A DNA stretch of 64,000 nt, from NCBI RefSeq assembly GCF_009765735.1, contig NZ_LMUW01000007.1, positions 1-64,000 of the forward strand, given 5' to 3'. The DNA comes from Xenophilus sp. L33 (GTDB taxonomy: Bacteria > Pseudomonadota > Gammaproteobacteria > Burkholderiales > Burkholderiaceae_C). Below the pieces are notes generated by a model. That model was given only the letters and a program-made list of their open reading frames with translations. It was not told where the DNA came from and did not search any database. Every line of letters begins with the position of its first letter. Within the stretch, counting starts at the first letter, position 1. This document shows positions 1-9,159 of this stretch, piece by piece. Both the position numbers and the translations under genes were made by a program.

Positions 1-1224
1 GACCGCGCCCGCGCCCAGTACCGCGCCGCGCTGGCCGCGCTCGACCGGCTGCCGGCCACGCCCGAAGGCGCGCGGCGCTGGGTCGCGATCCTGCAGCGGC
101 TGGCGCTGGTCGGGGTCTACGACCCGTCGCGCGGCGAGATGGCGCTGGCCGAGCACGCGCTGCGGCTGGCCGAGCAGTTCGGCGACATCGAGACCGTGTC
201 GCGGGCGCGCTACTGGCTGGCCTACATGTGCTACGGCATCGGCGACGCGCGCCCCGCGATCGTCCATGGTGAAGGCGCGCTGGTCGATGCCGAACGCGCC
301 GGCGACGAGCGGCTGACGGTGCAGATCGTCGCCACCCTGGGCGAGATCCATGCGTCGGCGGCGCGCTACGGCCGCGCGCTCGAGATGCTCGACCGGGCGA
401 TCGCGGTCAAGCGCCAGCATCGCAGCGGCACCCGGACCAATGTCGGGCTGGCCTTTTCTCTGGTCTGCCGCGCCTACGTGCTGGGCGACCGCGGCCTGTT
501 CGGCCAGGCCGAGGAATGCTTCCAGGAGGCGCTGTCGTGCATCGTCGGCGTCGGCCACGCGGTCGGCGCCAGCACCCACGGCCTGCGCAGCGCGGTGCTG
601 CTCTGGCAGGGGCACTGGGAAGAGGCGCACGAGGCGGCGGCCGAATCCGGGCGCATCGCCGAGAACACCCGCAGTCTTTCGCAGCTCTCGATCGCCCGCG
701 CCATGGGCGGCTACGCCCGCTGGATGCTGGAGCGGGCGCCGCCGTCGCTGCAGGCGATCGTCGAGGCGACCGCCTGGCTGGAGCCGCGCGAGAGCGGCCT
801 CTTCCGCTCGCTCAACCACGGCTGGCTGGCCGAAGGGCTGCTCGCCACCGGCCGCCGCGCGGAAGGGCGCCTGCATGCCGCCCGGGCGCTGCGCCGGGCC
901 CGCCAGCGCGACCTGATCGGCGTCGCGATGAGCTACCGCGCCCTGGCCCGCGACGTCGCGCTGGAGCGGCCCGAAGCCGCCCGCCGCTACCTCGATCTGG
1001 CCATGCACACCGCCCGCCAGCGCGATTCGGCGCACGAGGTCGCGGTGACGCAGCTCTGCGCGGCCGAGATCGCGCTCCTTCACGGCCGCACTTCGGACGC
1101 CGACGAGCTGCTCGACCAGGCCAGCACGGCCTTCGAGTCGATGCTCATGCACTGGCACCTGGCGCAGGCGCAGGCCCTGCGCTCGGGGTCGGGCTTGGGC
1201 TCGGGCTCGGGCTCGCGCGGCTGA
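1..1224 (+). CDS. C-terminal part of a TPR-rich regulator (5' end outside window)
   Basis: The frame is open from base 1, so the start lies upstream; the first internal ATG is at 139. The visible 407 residues are Ala/Arg/Leu-rich helical pairs in the style of tetratricopeptide repeats, for example around ARYWLAYMCYGIGDARPA and GRALEMLDRAIAVKRQH. Such arrays typically form the C-terminal sensor half of large LuxR/SARP-type or cyclase-linked ATPase regulators, but no N-terminal domain is visible, so the family is an inference. The last residues are a Gly-Ser run encoded by hexamer repeats. The gene overlaps the 3' end of the convergent peroxidase gene by 80 bases. Confidence 0.7.
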   Translation, partial: DRARAQYRAALAALDRLPATPEGARRWVAILQRLALVGVYDPSRGEMALAEHALRLAEQFGDIETVSRARYWLAYMCYGIGDARPAIVHGEGALVDAERAGDERLTVQIVATLGEIHASAARYGRALEMLDRAIAVKRQHRSGTRTNVGLAFSLVCRAYVLGDRGLFGQAEECFQEALSCIVGVGHAVGASTHGLRSAVLLWQGHWEEAHEAAAESGRIAENTRSLSQLSIARAMGGYARWMLERAPPSLQAIVEATAWLEPRESGLFRSLNHGWLAEGLLATGRRAEGRLHAARALRRARQRDLIGVAMSYRALARDVALERPEAARRYLDLAMHTARQRDSAHEVAVTQLCAAEIALLHGRTSDADELLDQASTAFESMLMHWHLAQAQALRSGSGLGSGSGSRG

Positions 1225-4200
1225 CCCAGTCGGCCCGCGGCGTCGCCATCATCAGCACCGGCGAGCCGGTCGGACGCAGGGTGCCGACCTCGAAGAGACC
1301 GGCCAGCAAGGCCAGCAGCACGCCCACGCCCATGCCGTAGCCGGGGCAGGCGTGCTCGGTCCTGACGGGGCTCGCGGGGTCGCGGCTGCCGCCGAACATC
1401 ATCTCATCGGGCACCGCCGGATCGGTCATCGCCGAGGCGATGCCGAGCACGATGCGGCGCTCGTCGTCCTGGCCGTCCTCGGCGCCGACCACCCGGCCGT
1501 CCTCGACCGGGCAGCGCCAGAGCATGTCGGGTACCGGGCGGCGGCGCAGGGTCGTCATCAGCATCGAACGCAAGGCATCGCGGGCGCGCGCATAGGCGTC
1601 GGTGCCGGCCGCGTCGATGTAGCGTCGCTGGCAGTCCCAGAGGGTGCGCTCGTCGATCCAGGCTTCCATCACGCGCAGGTAGTTGCCGTAGGTGGTCGGC
1701 GCAAAACCGAGCATCACGCCGACGATGCTGCGGGCGACGACGGCGTCGAGATCCTTGGCGGGAATGCCGGGCGCGGCCTCCAGCCCGCTCCTGATCGCCT
1801 GCGCCAGCGGCCCGAGCGGTCGCCCGGACGCCAGCCAGTCGGTCACGGCCGCGAGCGCCGCCCGGCCCTGGACCCGGCCGCTGTCGACCACCTCCGGCAA
1901 GGGATGCGGCGTGAAGACATAGGACGAGGGCGCCATCAGGTTGCCCGGGCAGCGCGGCGGCATCGGATTGCCGTCGAGCCGACCGCCGATGACCATGAAG
2001 GGGTTCGCCGTGCCGGGCGCCTCGGGCAGGCCGAGCCATCCGCTGCACAGGCCGCCGAGCACGGTCTCGGCCAGCGTCATCAGGTCGACCGGCATGCGGA
2101 TGCGGCCGTCGGGCAAGGGTTGCTGCAGCGCCAGCGAACCGGCCAGCACGCGGCGCACCAGCGGCAGGGCGGCATCGAAGGCGGCCTGCTCGTCGATCGA
2201 CTCGATCGCCGCGTTGACCACCGGCGACTGCACCGCGTGGCCGGTGTCGCGGTCCATGCCGAGGTAGTTGAGACCGATCGAGTCGGCCATCCGGCGGCCG
2301 TAGCCCTGAACCGAATAGGCCTGGTCGGTGTTCTTGAGCACTTCCAGCACGTCGGCCTGGCTGCCGCGCAGATGGCCGTAAGGGCAGGCGTCGAGCCGGG
2401 CGCCCGGCTTCTCGCGCACCGCAGTCCAGGCCGCGGCGGTCGGCGAGCGCACCGGGTCGGTGTCTTCGAGCAGGCGGCGCCAAGGCTCGTAGCGGTCCGG
2501 TGCCGGTGGCGCGGCGGCAGGTGCGGCGGCCGGCGTGACGCCCTGCGCGCGGAATCCGCCGATGCCTTTCAGGGCCGCCAGCGAAGGCACGAAAAGGTAC
2601 AGGCCCCATTCGAGCGTGGCGAACGGCTGGTCGCCGAGGTCGACCCTGACGACCTGCCCCTTCGCATCCAGGTAGCGGAAGGTGCGCTTGTCGCCCGGCA
2701 CCGGCACCGCGAGGAAGGGGTCGGCCGTGGCCGAGCCGACGCCGCTGCTGTTGCCGCCCGCGATCCAGCGCTGCACCGTCTCGAACTGCTCGGCGATGCT
2801 GGCGCAGTAGGCCATGAAGACGATGCCGCGATTCGTGGCCGGGTCGTTGCCGCGCGGGCCGTAGGACATGCCGCGGCGCATCAGCCGCGGCAGCGGCGCC
2901 TCGCCCGCGGCCGGCGTGATGCGCTGGTTGACCCGCCGCACGTGCGCGTGGAAGGGGCAGCCGCGGCCTTCGGCGTCGGCGTCGTAGGTGAAGTCGTTCT
3001 TCGCCGGGCCGCCGCCACCGCCGCCGAGGGCCAGCGGGTCGCCGTCGGGCGTGCGGCCCATCATCTTGGCCAGCGCCTGCGGCCGGTCGGCGTCCGCCAC
3101 CGGGGCGAGCGCGGCCTCCAGGCGGTCGACGTGCTGGCGCAGCTTGCGCACCACCAGGAAGCTGCCGTCCAGCAGCAGCGGATCGGCCGGCGTCGTGGCA
3201 AGGTCGCCGCGGCTGTCGGCATGGCCGAGGACGATGTCGCCCGGCTGGACCATGTCGCGCGCAAGCGTCGGCGGCTCCGTCGGGACCTTGGCCAGGCCCG
3301 GCTGGCTGATGCCGTCGATGAAGCCGAAATGCTCGCGCGTGCGACCGTTCTCGCGCCAACTGCGCGTGGGCTGCACCGCGATCACCTGCAGGCCGGTGGC
3401 GGCGGGCGTGAGCTTCAGCAATTCGGCGGCCAGGAACGGATGCAGGTCGGCGGTCGGGTCGGCGTTGTTGGCGGTGTCGGTCAGGCGCATCACCAGCGCC
3501 AGGTGCACCGTCGTCAGGTCGATGCGGTCGAGCGGGTCGCTGTGCATGCGCTCGTCGCAGCGGGGCTGGCGCGGCCAGTAGTCGGGATGGTTGCCGCGGA
3601 TGTCGCCGAGGATGCCGGCGCGCGCCTCCATGCCGTCCATGAACTCCTGCGGCAGCACATCGAGCCGCGCGGTCGGAATGCCGAGCGCCTGCAGGCCGAC
3701 ATAGGTGAAGCCGAGGCTGCGGCGGATGCCGTCGCCGCCGGCCGGCTGCGCCTGTACCCAGGCGACGGCCCGGTCGGCATCGACGACCCGCAGCAGCACC
3801 ATCGCGCCGTGGGTGGTGTCGGGATCTTTGCCGACGATGCCGGGCTGCAGCCTGGCGGCATCGAAGGCGTCGGGCAACGGTGGCGTCGCCGTCGGGGGCA
3901 CGGCGCCGGCGAGCCATGCAATCTGGTCCGCGGCGGCGGCGATCGCCGGCTGCAATGCGGGGATGGTCTTCAGCACCGGCAGGATGGCGATGAAGTCCTG
4001 CAGCACCTTCTGCGTGAAGCTCAGGAGGATCCGCTTCTCGGCAGCGCTCGAGAACAGCGGCGCGAGCCGGTAGAGGCCGGCGAGCGAACGCATCGAGACC
4101 GCGACCGCCGGCAGCGGCGCCTTCAGCGCGGCCGCGCGCAGCGCCAGGGTGCGGGCCGCGTCGGTCGGCACCGCGTAGGCGGCGATCTTCTGGCCGGCGA

Positions 4201-4759
4201 CCACGGCGTCGGGTTCCTCGCGCTGGATGCGCTCGACCTCCGACAGGTAGGTCTGGTCGGACAGCGTGGTCGGCGAGTCGTCGTAGAAGAGGCCGGCCGC
4301 CTGCTCGTTGGCGCGCACCCAGCGGCAGTAGGTGTCGTAGTCGTATCGGGTCGAGTCGGGATAGCCCTCGCAATGGCAGAAGAGCGCGTCCAGCAGGAAG
4401 CCGATGTCGCGGTAGATGACCCGCATGTAGGGCTCCCAGCCGCCGTCGAAGGTGACGTTCAGCGAGAGCCAGTAGGGCCCGGGCTCGACCAGCGGATCGG
4501 TGCGCGGGAGCGGCGCGATGAGCACGTAGCGAAAGCTGTGGATGATGCCGAAGCGGGCGACCGAATCCTGGAAGGGCGCCTCGAACAGCGTCGCCTCGTG
4601 CAGGTTCTGGCGCGACTCGTTGAGCGCATCCAGCAGGCGCTGGAGCCGGTCGACGTAGGTCATCGTGGCGAAGCTGTCGATGAAGCCCGCCTTGACCGGC
4701 GCGATCACATCGAGATTGGTCACCCCGCCGAGCTCACCGCCCTTGACCATGGATCGCAT
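1145..4759 (-). CDS. three-part DyP-type peroxidase / cytochrome P450-like fusion
   Basis: 1204 residues. Residues about 1-300 form a helical domain I do not recognise. Residues about 310-735 are a dye-decolorising peroxidase: GFIDGISQPG (479-488) carries the GXXDG distal Asp, CPFHAHVRR (601-609) the proximal-His region, and LMRRGMSYG (626-634) the distal Arg. After an Ala/Pro linker (740-753), residues about 755-1170 read as a P450-like domain. Its heme loop is FGGSR (1122-1126), a 9-residue insertion, then HACPG (1136-1140) with Cys1138 as presumed thiolate ligand; the K-helix ExxR appears as DALR (1061-1064). DyP enzymes are normally 300-500 residues. The start has a GAAAGGAA box upstream. 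The Ser-Pro/Ala-Pro tail overlaps the converging TPR gene. Heme peroxidase identity is strong; P450 identity is moderate. Confidence 0.85.
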   Translation of the reverse strand: MRSMVKGGELGGVTNLDVIAPVKAGFIDSFATMTYVDRLQRLLDALNESRQNLHEATLFEAPFQDSVARFGIIHSFRYVLIAPLPRTDPLVEPGPYWLSLNVTFDGGWEPYMRVIYRDIGFLLDALFCHCEGYPDSTRYDYDTYCRWVRANEQAAGLFYDDSPTTLSDQTYLSEVERIQREEPDAVVAGQKIAAYAVPTDAARTLALRAAALKAPLPAVAVSMRSLAGLYRLAPLFSSAAEKRILLSFTQKVLQDFIAILPVLKTIPALQPAIAAAADQIAWLAGAVPPTATPPLPDAFDAARLQPGIVGKDPDTTHGAMVLLRVVDADRAVAWVQAQPAGGDGIRRSLGFTYVGLQALGIPTARLDVLPQEFMDGMEARAGILGDIRGNHPDYWPRQPRCDERMHSDPLDRIDLTTVHLALVMRLTDTANNADPTADLHPFLAAELLKLTPAATGLQVIAVQPTRSWRENGRTREHFGFIDGISQPGLAKVPTEPPTLARDMVQPGDIVLGHADSRGDLATTPADPLLLDGSFLVVRKLRQHVDRLEAALAPVADADRPQALAKMMGRTPDGDPLALGGGGGGPAKNDFTYDADAEGRGCPFHAHVRRVNQRITPAAGEAPLPRLMRRGMSYGPRGNDPATNRGIVFMAYCASIAEQFETVQRWIAGGNSSGVGSATADPFLAVPVPGDKRTFRYLDAKGQVVRVDLGDQPFATLEWGLYLFVPSLAALKGIGGFRAQGVTPAAAPAAAPPAPDRYEPWRRLLEDTDPVRSPTAAAWTAVREKPGARLDACPYGHLRGSQADVLEVLKNTDQAYSVQGYGRRMADSIGLNYLGMDRDTGHAVQSPVVNAAIESIDEQAAFDAALPLVRRVLAGSLALQQPLPDGRIRMPVDLMTLAETVLGGLCSGWLGLPEAPGTANPFMVIGGRLDGNPMPPRCPGNLMAPSSYVFTPHPLPEVVDSGRVQGRAALAAVTDWLASGRPLGPLAQAIRSGLEAAPGIPAKDLDAVVARSIVGVMLGFAPTTYGNYLRVMEAWIDERTLWDCQRRYIDAAGTDAYARARDALRSMLMTTLRRRPVPDMLWRCPVEDGRVVGAEDGQDDERRIVLGIASAMTDPAVPDEMMFGGSRDPASPVRTEHACPGYGMGVGVLLALLAGLFEVGTLRPTGSPVLMMATPRADWVSRASPSPSPSPTPSAGPAPAPGASA
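1185..1214. repeat. short GGGCTC-type hexamer array in a convergent gene overlap
   Basis: Five consecutive hexamers, three exact GGGCTC (1197-1214) and two one-base variants (1185-1196). They encode the Gly-Ser tail of the + strand TPR gene and, on the - strand, the Ser-Pro part of the peroxidase tail. Slippage here would change both C-termini together. Confidence 0.7.
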
Positions 4760-4844
4760 GAAGACGTTCCTTTCAACGCGGTCTGCCGCCGACCTTAGCG
4801 TCGGACCGCGCGGGCAGCATCACCCGGATTGTGGATCGGCGCGT

Positions 4845-6101
4845 TCAGCCGCGCATCAGCGCCTCGGCCACCGCGTGGAAGGCCGGCAGGGTCAGCGGAT
4901 CGTTGACGCCGTTGGGCGCCATCGGATGGGCCGCGTAGCGCGCGATCACCATCTCGGCGGCCGGATCGACGTAGAGGCTCTGGCCGTGGATGCCGCGCGC
5001 CATGTAGGCGCCGTGCGGGTTGTGCGTGATCCACCACATGTTGCGGTACGACCAGCCGGAAAGCAGCGGATAGGCCGCCTTCGCGAAATCGGCCGGGTCG
5101 CCGCCGCCCACGATGTCGGCCAGCGCCGCGGGCGGGATCACCTGCTCGCCGTTGGGCGCGCGGCCGCCGCAGCGCAGCGTCTCGCCGAAGCGGGCCAGGT
5201 CGCGCAAGGTGGTGTTGAGGCCGCCGCCGCCGGATTCGGTGCCGATGCGGTCGACCATGAAGTAGGCGTCCTGCTCGGCGCCGATGCGGCGCCAGATCTT
5301 CTGGCTCAGCAGGTCGGCCAGCGACAGCCCGCTGACCCGCCGCAGGATCCAGCCGAGCACCTCGGTGTTGACCGTCTTGTAGGCGAAGCCCTGGCCGTGC
5401 TCGCCTTCCTTCTTCAGCGTCGAGAGAAATTCGTAAAAGGTCTTCGGCCCGGCGTAGCCCGGCTCCTGCACGCGCATGCCGCCGGCGCGGGCGTAGTCCC
5501 AGATCTCGGCCTTCGGGTCGGTGTAGTCCTCGGAGTAGCGCACCCCGATGGTCATGTCGAGCACCTGGCGCACGCTGGCGTCGCCGTAGGCGGTGGCGGC
5601 CAGTTCGGGCAGGTAGCGGGTGACCGGCGCCGTGGTGTCGAGCCGGCCTTCGGCCGCCAGGATGGCCGCCAGCGTGCCGACGAAGGACTTGGTGACCGAC
5701 ATCGCCAGGTGCGGCCGCTCCGGCGTCAGCGCGCCGGCGTAGCGCTCGCAGACCACGTGGCCGCGGTGCAGCACCAGGATGCCGTCGGCATAGGTCCGCT
5801 CGACCATCTGGGCGAAGCTCAGCGTGCCGCCGCCGATCGCCTCGAATTCGATGCCGTCGATGTCGCGGTGCGCGGCCGGCAGCGGGCTCGGTGCGCCCGG
5901 GCCGCGCCAGACGTTGGCGGTCGGGTTCATCTCGCGCACGTGCGAGAAGGTCCAGCGGCTGCGCGGGAAGGCGGCGGTCTCGGGGTTGTCGAAGGTGACG
6001 AGCTTGTCCGCCGGCGGCGGGAAGCCCTGCATCCAGCCGAGCGCGCCGACCGAGGTGGCGGCCGGATCGGGCAGGGCGGGCGGGCTGGTGTCCAGGTCCA
6101 T
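4845..6101 (-). CDS. serine hydrolase of the class C beta-lactamase / esterase family
   Basis: 418 residues, cytoplasmic (no signal peptide seen). The nucleophile motif SxxK is Ser135-Val-Thr-Lys138 in HLAMSVTKSF. The second motif is probably the Tyr/Asn of AYKTVNTEVLGWI, and HGQSLYVDP near the C-terminus stands where the third motif is expected. Relatives include 6-aminohexanoate-dimer hydrolase-like enzymes and EstB-type esterases; the substrate cannot be read. It is last in a three-gene block with the enoyl-CoA hydratase (10 bases upstream) and hydroxyacyl-CoA dehydrogenase, which hints at amide or ester substrates feeding acyl-CoA breakdown. A GAAAGG box precedes the ATG. Confidence 0.85.
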   Translation of the reverse strand: MDLDTSPPALPDPAATSVGALGWMQGFPPPADKLVTFDNPETAAFPRSRWTFSHVREMNPTANVWRGPGAPSPLPAAHRDIDGIEFEAIGGGTLSFAQMVERTYADGILVLHRGHVVCERYAGALTPERPHLAMSVTKSFVGTLAAILAAEGRLDTTAPVTRYLPELAATAYGDASVRQVLDMTIGVRYSEDYTDPKAEIWDYARAGGMRVQEPGYAGPKTFYEFLSTLKKEGEHGQGFAYKTVNTEVLGWILRRVSGLSLADLLSQKIWRRIGAEQDAYFMVDRIGTESGGGGLNTTLRDLARFGETLRCGGRAPNGEQVIPPAALADIVGGGDPADFAKAAYPLLSGWSYRNMWWITHNPHGAYMARGIHGQSLYVDPAAEMVIARYAAHPMAPNGVNDPLTLPAFHAVAEALMRG

Positions 6102-6111
6102 CGACGGCCTT

Positions 6112-6930
6112 TCAACGGCCGCTGAAGCGCGCCGGACGTTTCTCGACGAAGGAGCGCACGCCCTCGGCCGCGTCCTCGCTGTTCGACAGCTTCTGCTGCA
6201 CCGGGATGAAGTCCTCGACCGCGGCCAGCGGCCCCTGCTCGATCGCCTTGATCACGTTGAGCCGGGTCGCGACCACGGCCAGCGGCGCCTGCGCGGCGAT
6301 GCGATGGGCGATGCGCAAGGCCTCGTCGAGCTCCTGGCCGGCCGGCACCACCTTCTGCACGAAGTTCAGGCGCAGCGCCTCGGCGCTGTCGAATTCGTCG
6401 GCGGTGAGCAGGTGCAGCATCGCGTTGCCGAGGCCGGCGCGCTCGGCCATGCGCAGGGTCGCGCCGCCGGTGGCCATGATGCCGCGCTGCACTTCCATCT
6501 GCGAGAAGCGGCAGTTGTCGGCCGCGATCACGATGTCGGCGCCCAGCATCAGCTCGATGCCGACGGTGAAGCAGATGCCCTTGACCGCCACCACCATCGG
6601 CTTCGTGCGGCGGCGGTAGCCGGCCATGCCGAAGTCGTGCGGCTCGACCAGGCCGAGCGGCGTCGCCTTCTCGCCGCGGCGCATGAACTCGGCCACCGCC
6701 GGCAGGTCCAGCCCGGCGGTGAAATGGTCGCCCGCCGCATGCAGCACGCCGACGCGCAGGTCCGGGTCGTCGTCCAGCCGGGTGTAGGCCTCGGCCAGCT
6801 GCCGGAACATCGGCGGCGTCCAGCCGTTGCGCTTGGCCGGGCGGTTGATGCCGATCAGCAGCACGTGGTCGAGCACCTGGGTGTCGATGCAGCCTTCGGG
6901 CGGCGGCGTGGTGGGGGTGACGGTGGTCAT
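6112..6930 (-). CDS. enoyl-CoA hydratase/isomerase (crotonase family)
   Basis: 272 residues, the usual crotonase length. The first oxyanion-hole segment is AAGDHFTAGLDL, and the second is the glycine-rich stretch around GIMATGGATLRMAERAG. The catalytic acids of typical hydratases sit after the second segment; here that stretch reads FSQMEVQRGIMATGG, with one candidate Glu, so isomerase or another crotonase activity is possible. It lies 28 bases downstream of the 3-hydroxyacyl-CoA dehydrogenase and 10 bases upstream of the serine hydrolase, all on the minus strand, so co-transcription is likely. Expected role: hydration of 2-enoyl-CoA esters in fatty or aromatic acid degradation. Confidence 0.88.
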   Translation of the reverse strand: MTTVTPTTPPPEGCIDTQVLDHVLLIGINRPAKRNGWTPPMFRQLAEAYTRLDDDPDLRVGVLHAAGDHFTAGLDLPAVAEFMRRGEKATPLGLVEPHDFGMAGYRRRTKPMVVAVKGICFTVGIELMLGADIVIAADNCRFSQMEVQRGIMATGGATLRMAERAGLGNAMLHLLTADEFDSAEALRLNFVQKVVPAGQELDEALRIAHRIAAQAPLAVVATRLNVIKAIEQGPLAAVEDFIPVQQKLSNSEDAAEGVRSFVEKRPARFSGR

Positions 6931-6958
6931 GGCTTGTCTCTTTCTTTTGCGTGTGGCT

Positions 6959-7807
6959 TCAGTACATGTAGACGCCGCGCTTGGTCTTGCGACCGAGTTG
7001 GCCGGCGGCGACCATTTCCTTCAAGAGCGGGCAGGGCCGGTACTTGGAGTCGCCGAACTGCTCGAGGTAGACCTCCATCACCGCCAGGCAGACGTCCAGG
7101 CCGATCATGTCGGCCAGCGCCAGCGGGCCGATCGGCTGGTTGCAGCCGAGCTTCATGCCGGCGTCGATGTCTTCGGCGGTGGCGATACCTTCGGCCAGCA
7201 CGAAAAAGGCTTCGTTGATCATCGGCACCAGGATGCGGTTGACCACGAAGCCCGGCGCGTTCTTCACCGTGATCGGCGACTTGCCGAGCTTCTCGGCCAG
7301 CGCCTTGACCGCGTCGTGCGTCTCGTCGCTGGTGAGGTAGCCGCGGATGATCTCCACCAGCGCCATCATCGGCACCGGGTTGAAGAAGTGCATGCCGATG
7401 AAGCGGTCGGCGCGGCCTGTGGCGGCGGCCAGCTGGGTGATCGAGATCGACGAGGTGTTCGACGCGATGATCACCTCCGGCGCCAGCAGCTCGTCGACCT
7501 GCTTGAGGATCTTCAGCTTGAGCGCATGGTTCTCGGTGGCCGCCTCGATCACCAGCTGCGCGGCCTTCAGGTCGGCGTAGTCGGTCGAGCCCTTGATGAG
7601 GGCCAGCGCGTCGGTCTTCTGGGCTTCGGTCAGCTTGTCCTTCTTGATCAGCCGGTCGAGGCTGCCGGCCACGGTGGCCACGCCCTTGTCGACCGCCGCC
7701 TGCGCGATGTCGACCATCACCACCTTGACACCGGCGACCGCGCAGGCCTGCGCGATGCCGTTGCCCATCGTTCCGGCGCCGATGATGCCGACTGTCTGGA
7801 TGACCAT
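6959..7807 (-). CDS. hbd: 3-hydroxybutyryl/3-hydroxyacyl-CoA dehydrogenase
   Basis: 282 residues, the normal length for the short-form Hbd/PaaH enzymes. The N-terminal Rossmann motif is VGIIGAGTMGNGIAQA, followed by an acidic residue at the end of the second strand (VVMVDIAQ). The family segment GMHFFNPVPMMALVEII contains the catalytic His, and APGFVVNRI and the GCNQPIGPLALAD region mark the C-terminal helical domain. It oxidises (S)-3-hydroxyacyl-CoA with NAD+. A strong AAGGAGC ribosome-binding site lies 8 bases before the ATG. It heads the block with enoyl-CoA hydratase and serine hydrolase and is divergent from purT across 122 bases. Confidence 0.93.
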   Translation of the reverse strand: MVIQTVGIIGAGTMGNGIAQACAVAGVKVVMVDIAQAAVDKGVATVAGSLDRLIKKDKLTEAQKTDALALIKGSTDYADLKAAQLVIEAATENHALKLKILKQVDELLAPEVIIASNTSSISITQLAAATGRADRFIGMHFFNPVPMMALVEIIRGYLTSDETHDAVKALAEKLGKSPITVKNAPGFVVNRILVPMINEAFFVLAEGIATAEDIDAGMKLGCNQPIGPLALADMIGLDVCLAVMEVYLEQFGDSKYRPCPLLKEMVAAGQLGRKTKRGVYMY

Positions 7808-7929
7808 GAGAAATGCTCCTTGAACCGAGTGAATGAGGAATGCCCGCCGCGCCGTGCGCCCGCGGACCGTGGCCGAGATTGTGATTTAAAGTGCCGCGTC
7901 CATTCGTTCCAGCGCAAGAACCGCACCCA

Positions 7930-9132
7930 ATGACCACCCTCGGCACTCCTCTTTCTCCCGCGGCCACCCGCGTCATGCTGCTCGGCTCGGGCGAACTCGG
8001 CAAGGAAGTGCTCATCGCGCTGCAGCGCCTGGGCGTCGAGACGATCGCGGTCGACCGCTACGCCGACGCGCCGGGCCAGCAGGTGGCGCACCACGCACGC
8101 ACCATCACCATGAGCGACCCGGCGCAGCTGAAGGCGCTGATCGAGGCCGAGAAGCCGCACTGGGTCGTGCCCGAGATCGAGGCGATCGCCACGCCCATGC
8201 TCCAGCAGCTGGAAGACGCCGGCGTGGTGCGCGTGGTGCCGACCGCGCGCGCGGCGCGCCTCACGATGGACCGCGAGGGCATCCGCCGTCTGGCCGCCGA
8301 GACGCTCGGCGTCGCCACCAGCCCGTACCGCTTCTGCGACTCGCTGGCGGAACTGCAGGCGGCGATCGACGAAGGCATCGGCTACCCCTGCGTGGTCAAG
8401 CCGGTGATGAGCAGCTCCGGCAAGGGCCAGAGCAAGATCGACGGCCCGGCCGACGTGCAGAAGGCCTGGGACCATGCGATGGCCGGCGGCCGCGTGAGCC
8501 ACGGGCGGGTCATCGTCGAGGGCTTCATCGATTTCGACTACGAGATCACGCTCCTGACCGTGCGCGCCAAGGACGCCGACGGCACGGTGCGCACCCATTT
8601 CTGCGAACCGATCGGCCACGTGCAGGTGGCCGGCGACTACGTCGAGAGCTGGCAGCCGCATCCGATGGCGCCGGCGGCGCTGCGCAAGGCGCAGCAGATC
8701 GCCGAGGCCGTCACCGCCGACCTCGGCGGCCAGGGGCTCTTCGGCGTCGAGCTGTTCGTCAAGGGCGAGCAGGTCTGGTTCAGCGAGGTCAGCCCGCGGC
8801 CGCACGACACCGGCATGGTCACCATGGCGACGCAGTGGCAGAACGAATTCGAGCTGCACGCCCGCGCCATCCTCGGCCTGCCGGTCGACACCACGCTCAA
8901 GAGTCCGGGCGCCAGCGCGGTGGTCTACGGCGGCGTCGACGCCGCCGGCATCGTCTTCGACGGCGTGGCCGAGGCGCTGGCGGTGCCGGGCGTCGACCTG
9001 CGGCTCTTCGGCAAGCCCGAGAGCTTTGTCAAGCGCCGCATGGGCGTGGCGCTGGCGCATGCCGACGACGTCGACACGGCGCGCCGCAACGCCAAGGAAG
9101 CGGCCTCGCGGGTGAAGCCGCGCCGCGCCTGA
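7930..9132 (+). CDS. purT: formate-dependent phosphoribosylglycinamide formyltransferase (PurT)
   Basis: 400 residues, matching the family. It opens [19 protein letters not shown], very like the E. coli N-terminus, which is why I start at 7930 and not at the in-frame ATG 39 bases upstream. The ATP-grasp core is clear: [54 protein letters not shown] and the metal/substrate segment [12 protein letters not shown]. It uses formate and ATP to formylate GAR in purine biosynthesis, an alternative to folate-dependent PurN. It is monocistronic or leads into the esterase gene 27 bases downstream. Confidence 0.96.
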   Translation: MTTLGTPLSPAATRVMLLGSGELGKEVLIALQRLGVETIAVDRYADAPGQQVAHHARTITMSDPAQLKALIEAEKPHWVVPEIEAIATPMLQQLEDAGVVRVVPTARAARLTMDREGIRRLAAETLGVATSPYRFCDSLAELQAAIDEGIGYPCVVKPVMSSSGKGQSKIDGPADVQKAWDHAMAGGRVSHGRVIVEGFIDFDYEITLLTVRAKDADGTVRTHFCEPIGHVQVAGDYVESWQPHPMAPAALRKAQQIAEAVTADLGGQGLFGVELFVKGEQVWFSEVSPRPHDTGMVTMATQWQNEFELHARAILGLPVDTTLKSPGASAVVYGGVDAAGIVFDGVAEALAVPGVDLRLFGKPESFVKRRMGVALAHADDVDTARRNAKEAASRVKPRRA

Positions 9133-9159
9133 ACACCAAGCATTCATCGGAGACTTTCC

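Noticed and set aside
1352-4798. A very long open frame on the + strand opposite the peroxidase fusion
   Set aside because: Its translation is Arg/Gly/His-rich with no domain, as expected for the antisense of a GC-rich gene; the minus-strand product has clear heme-protein motifs.
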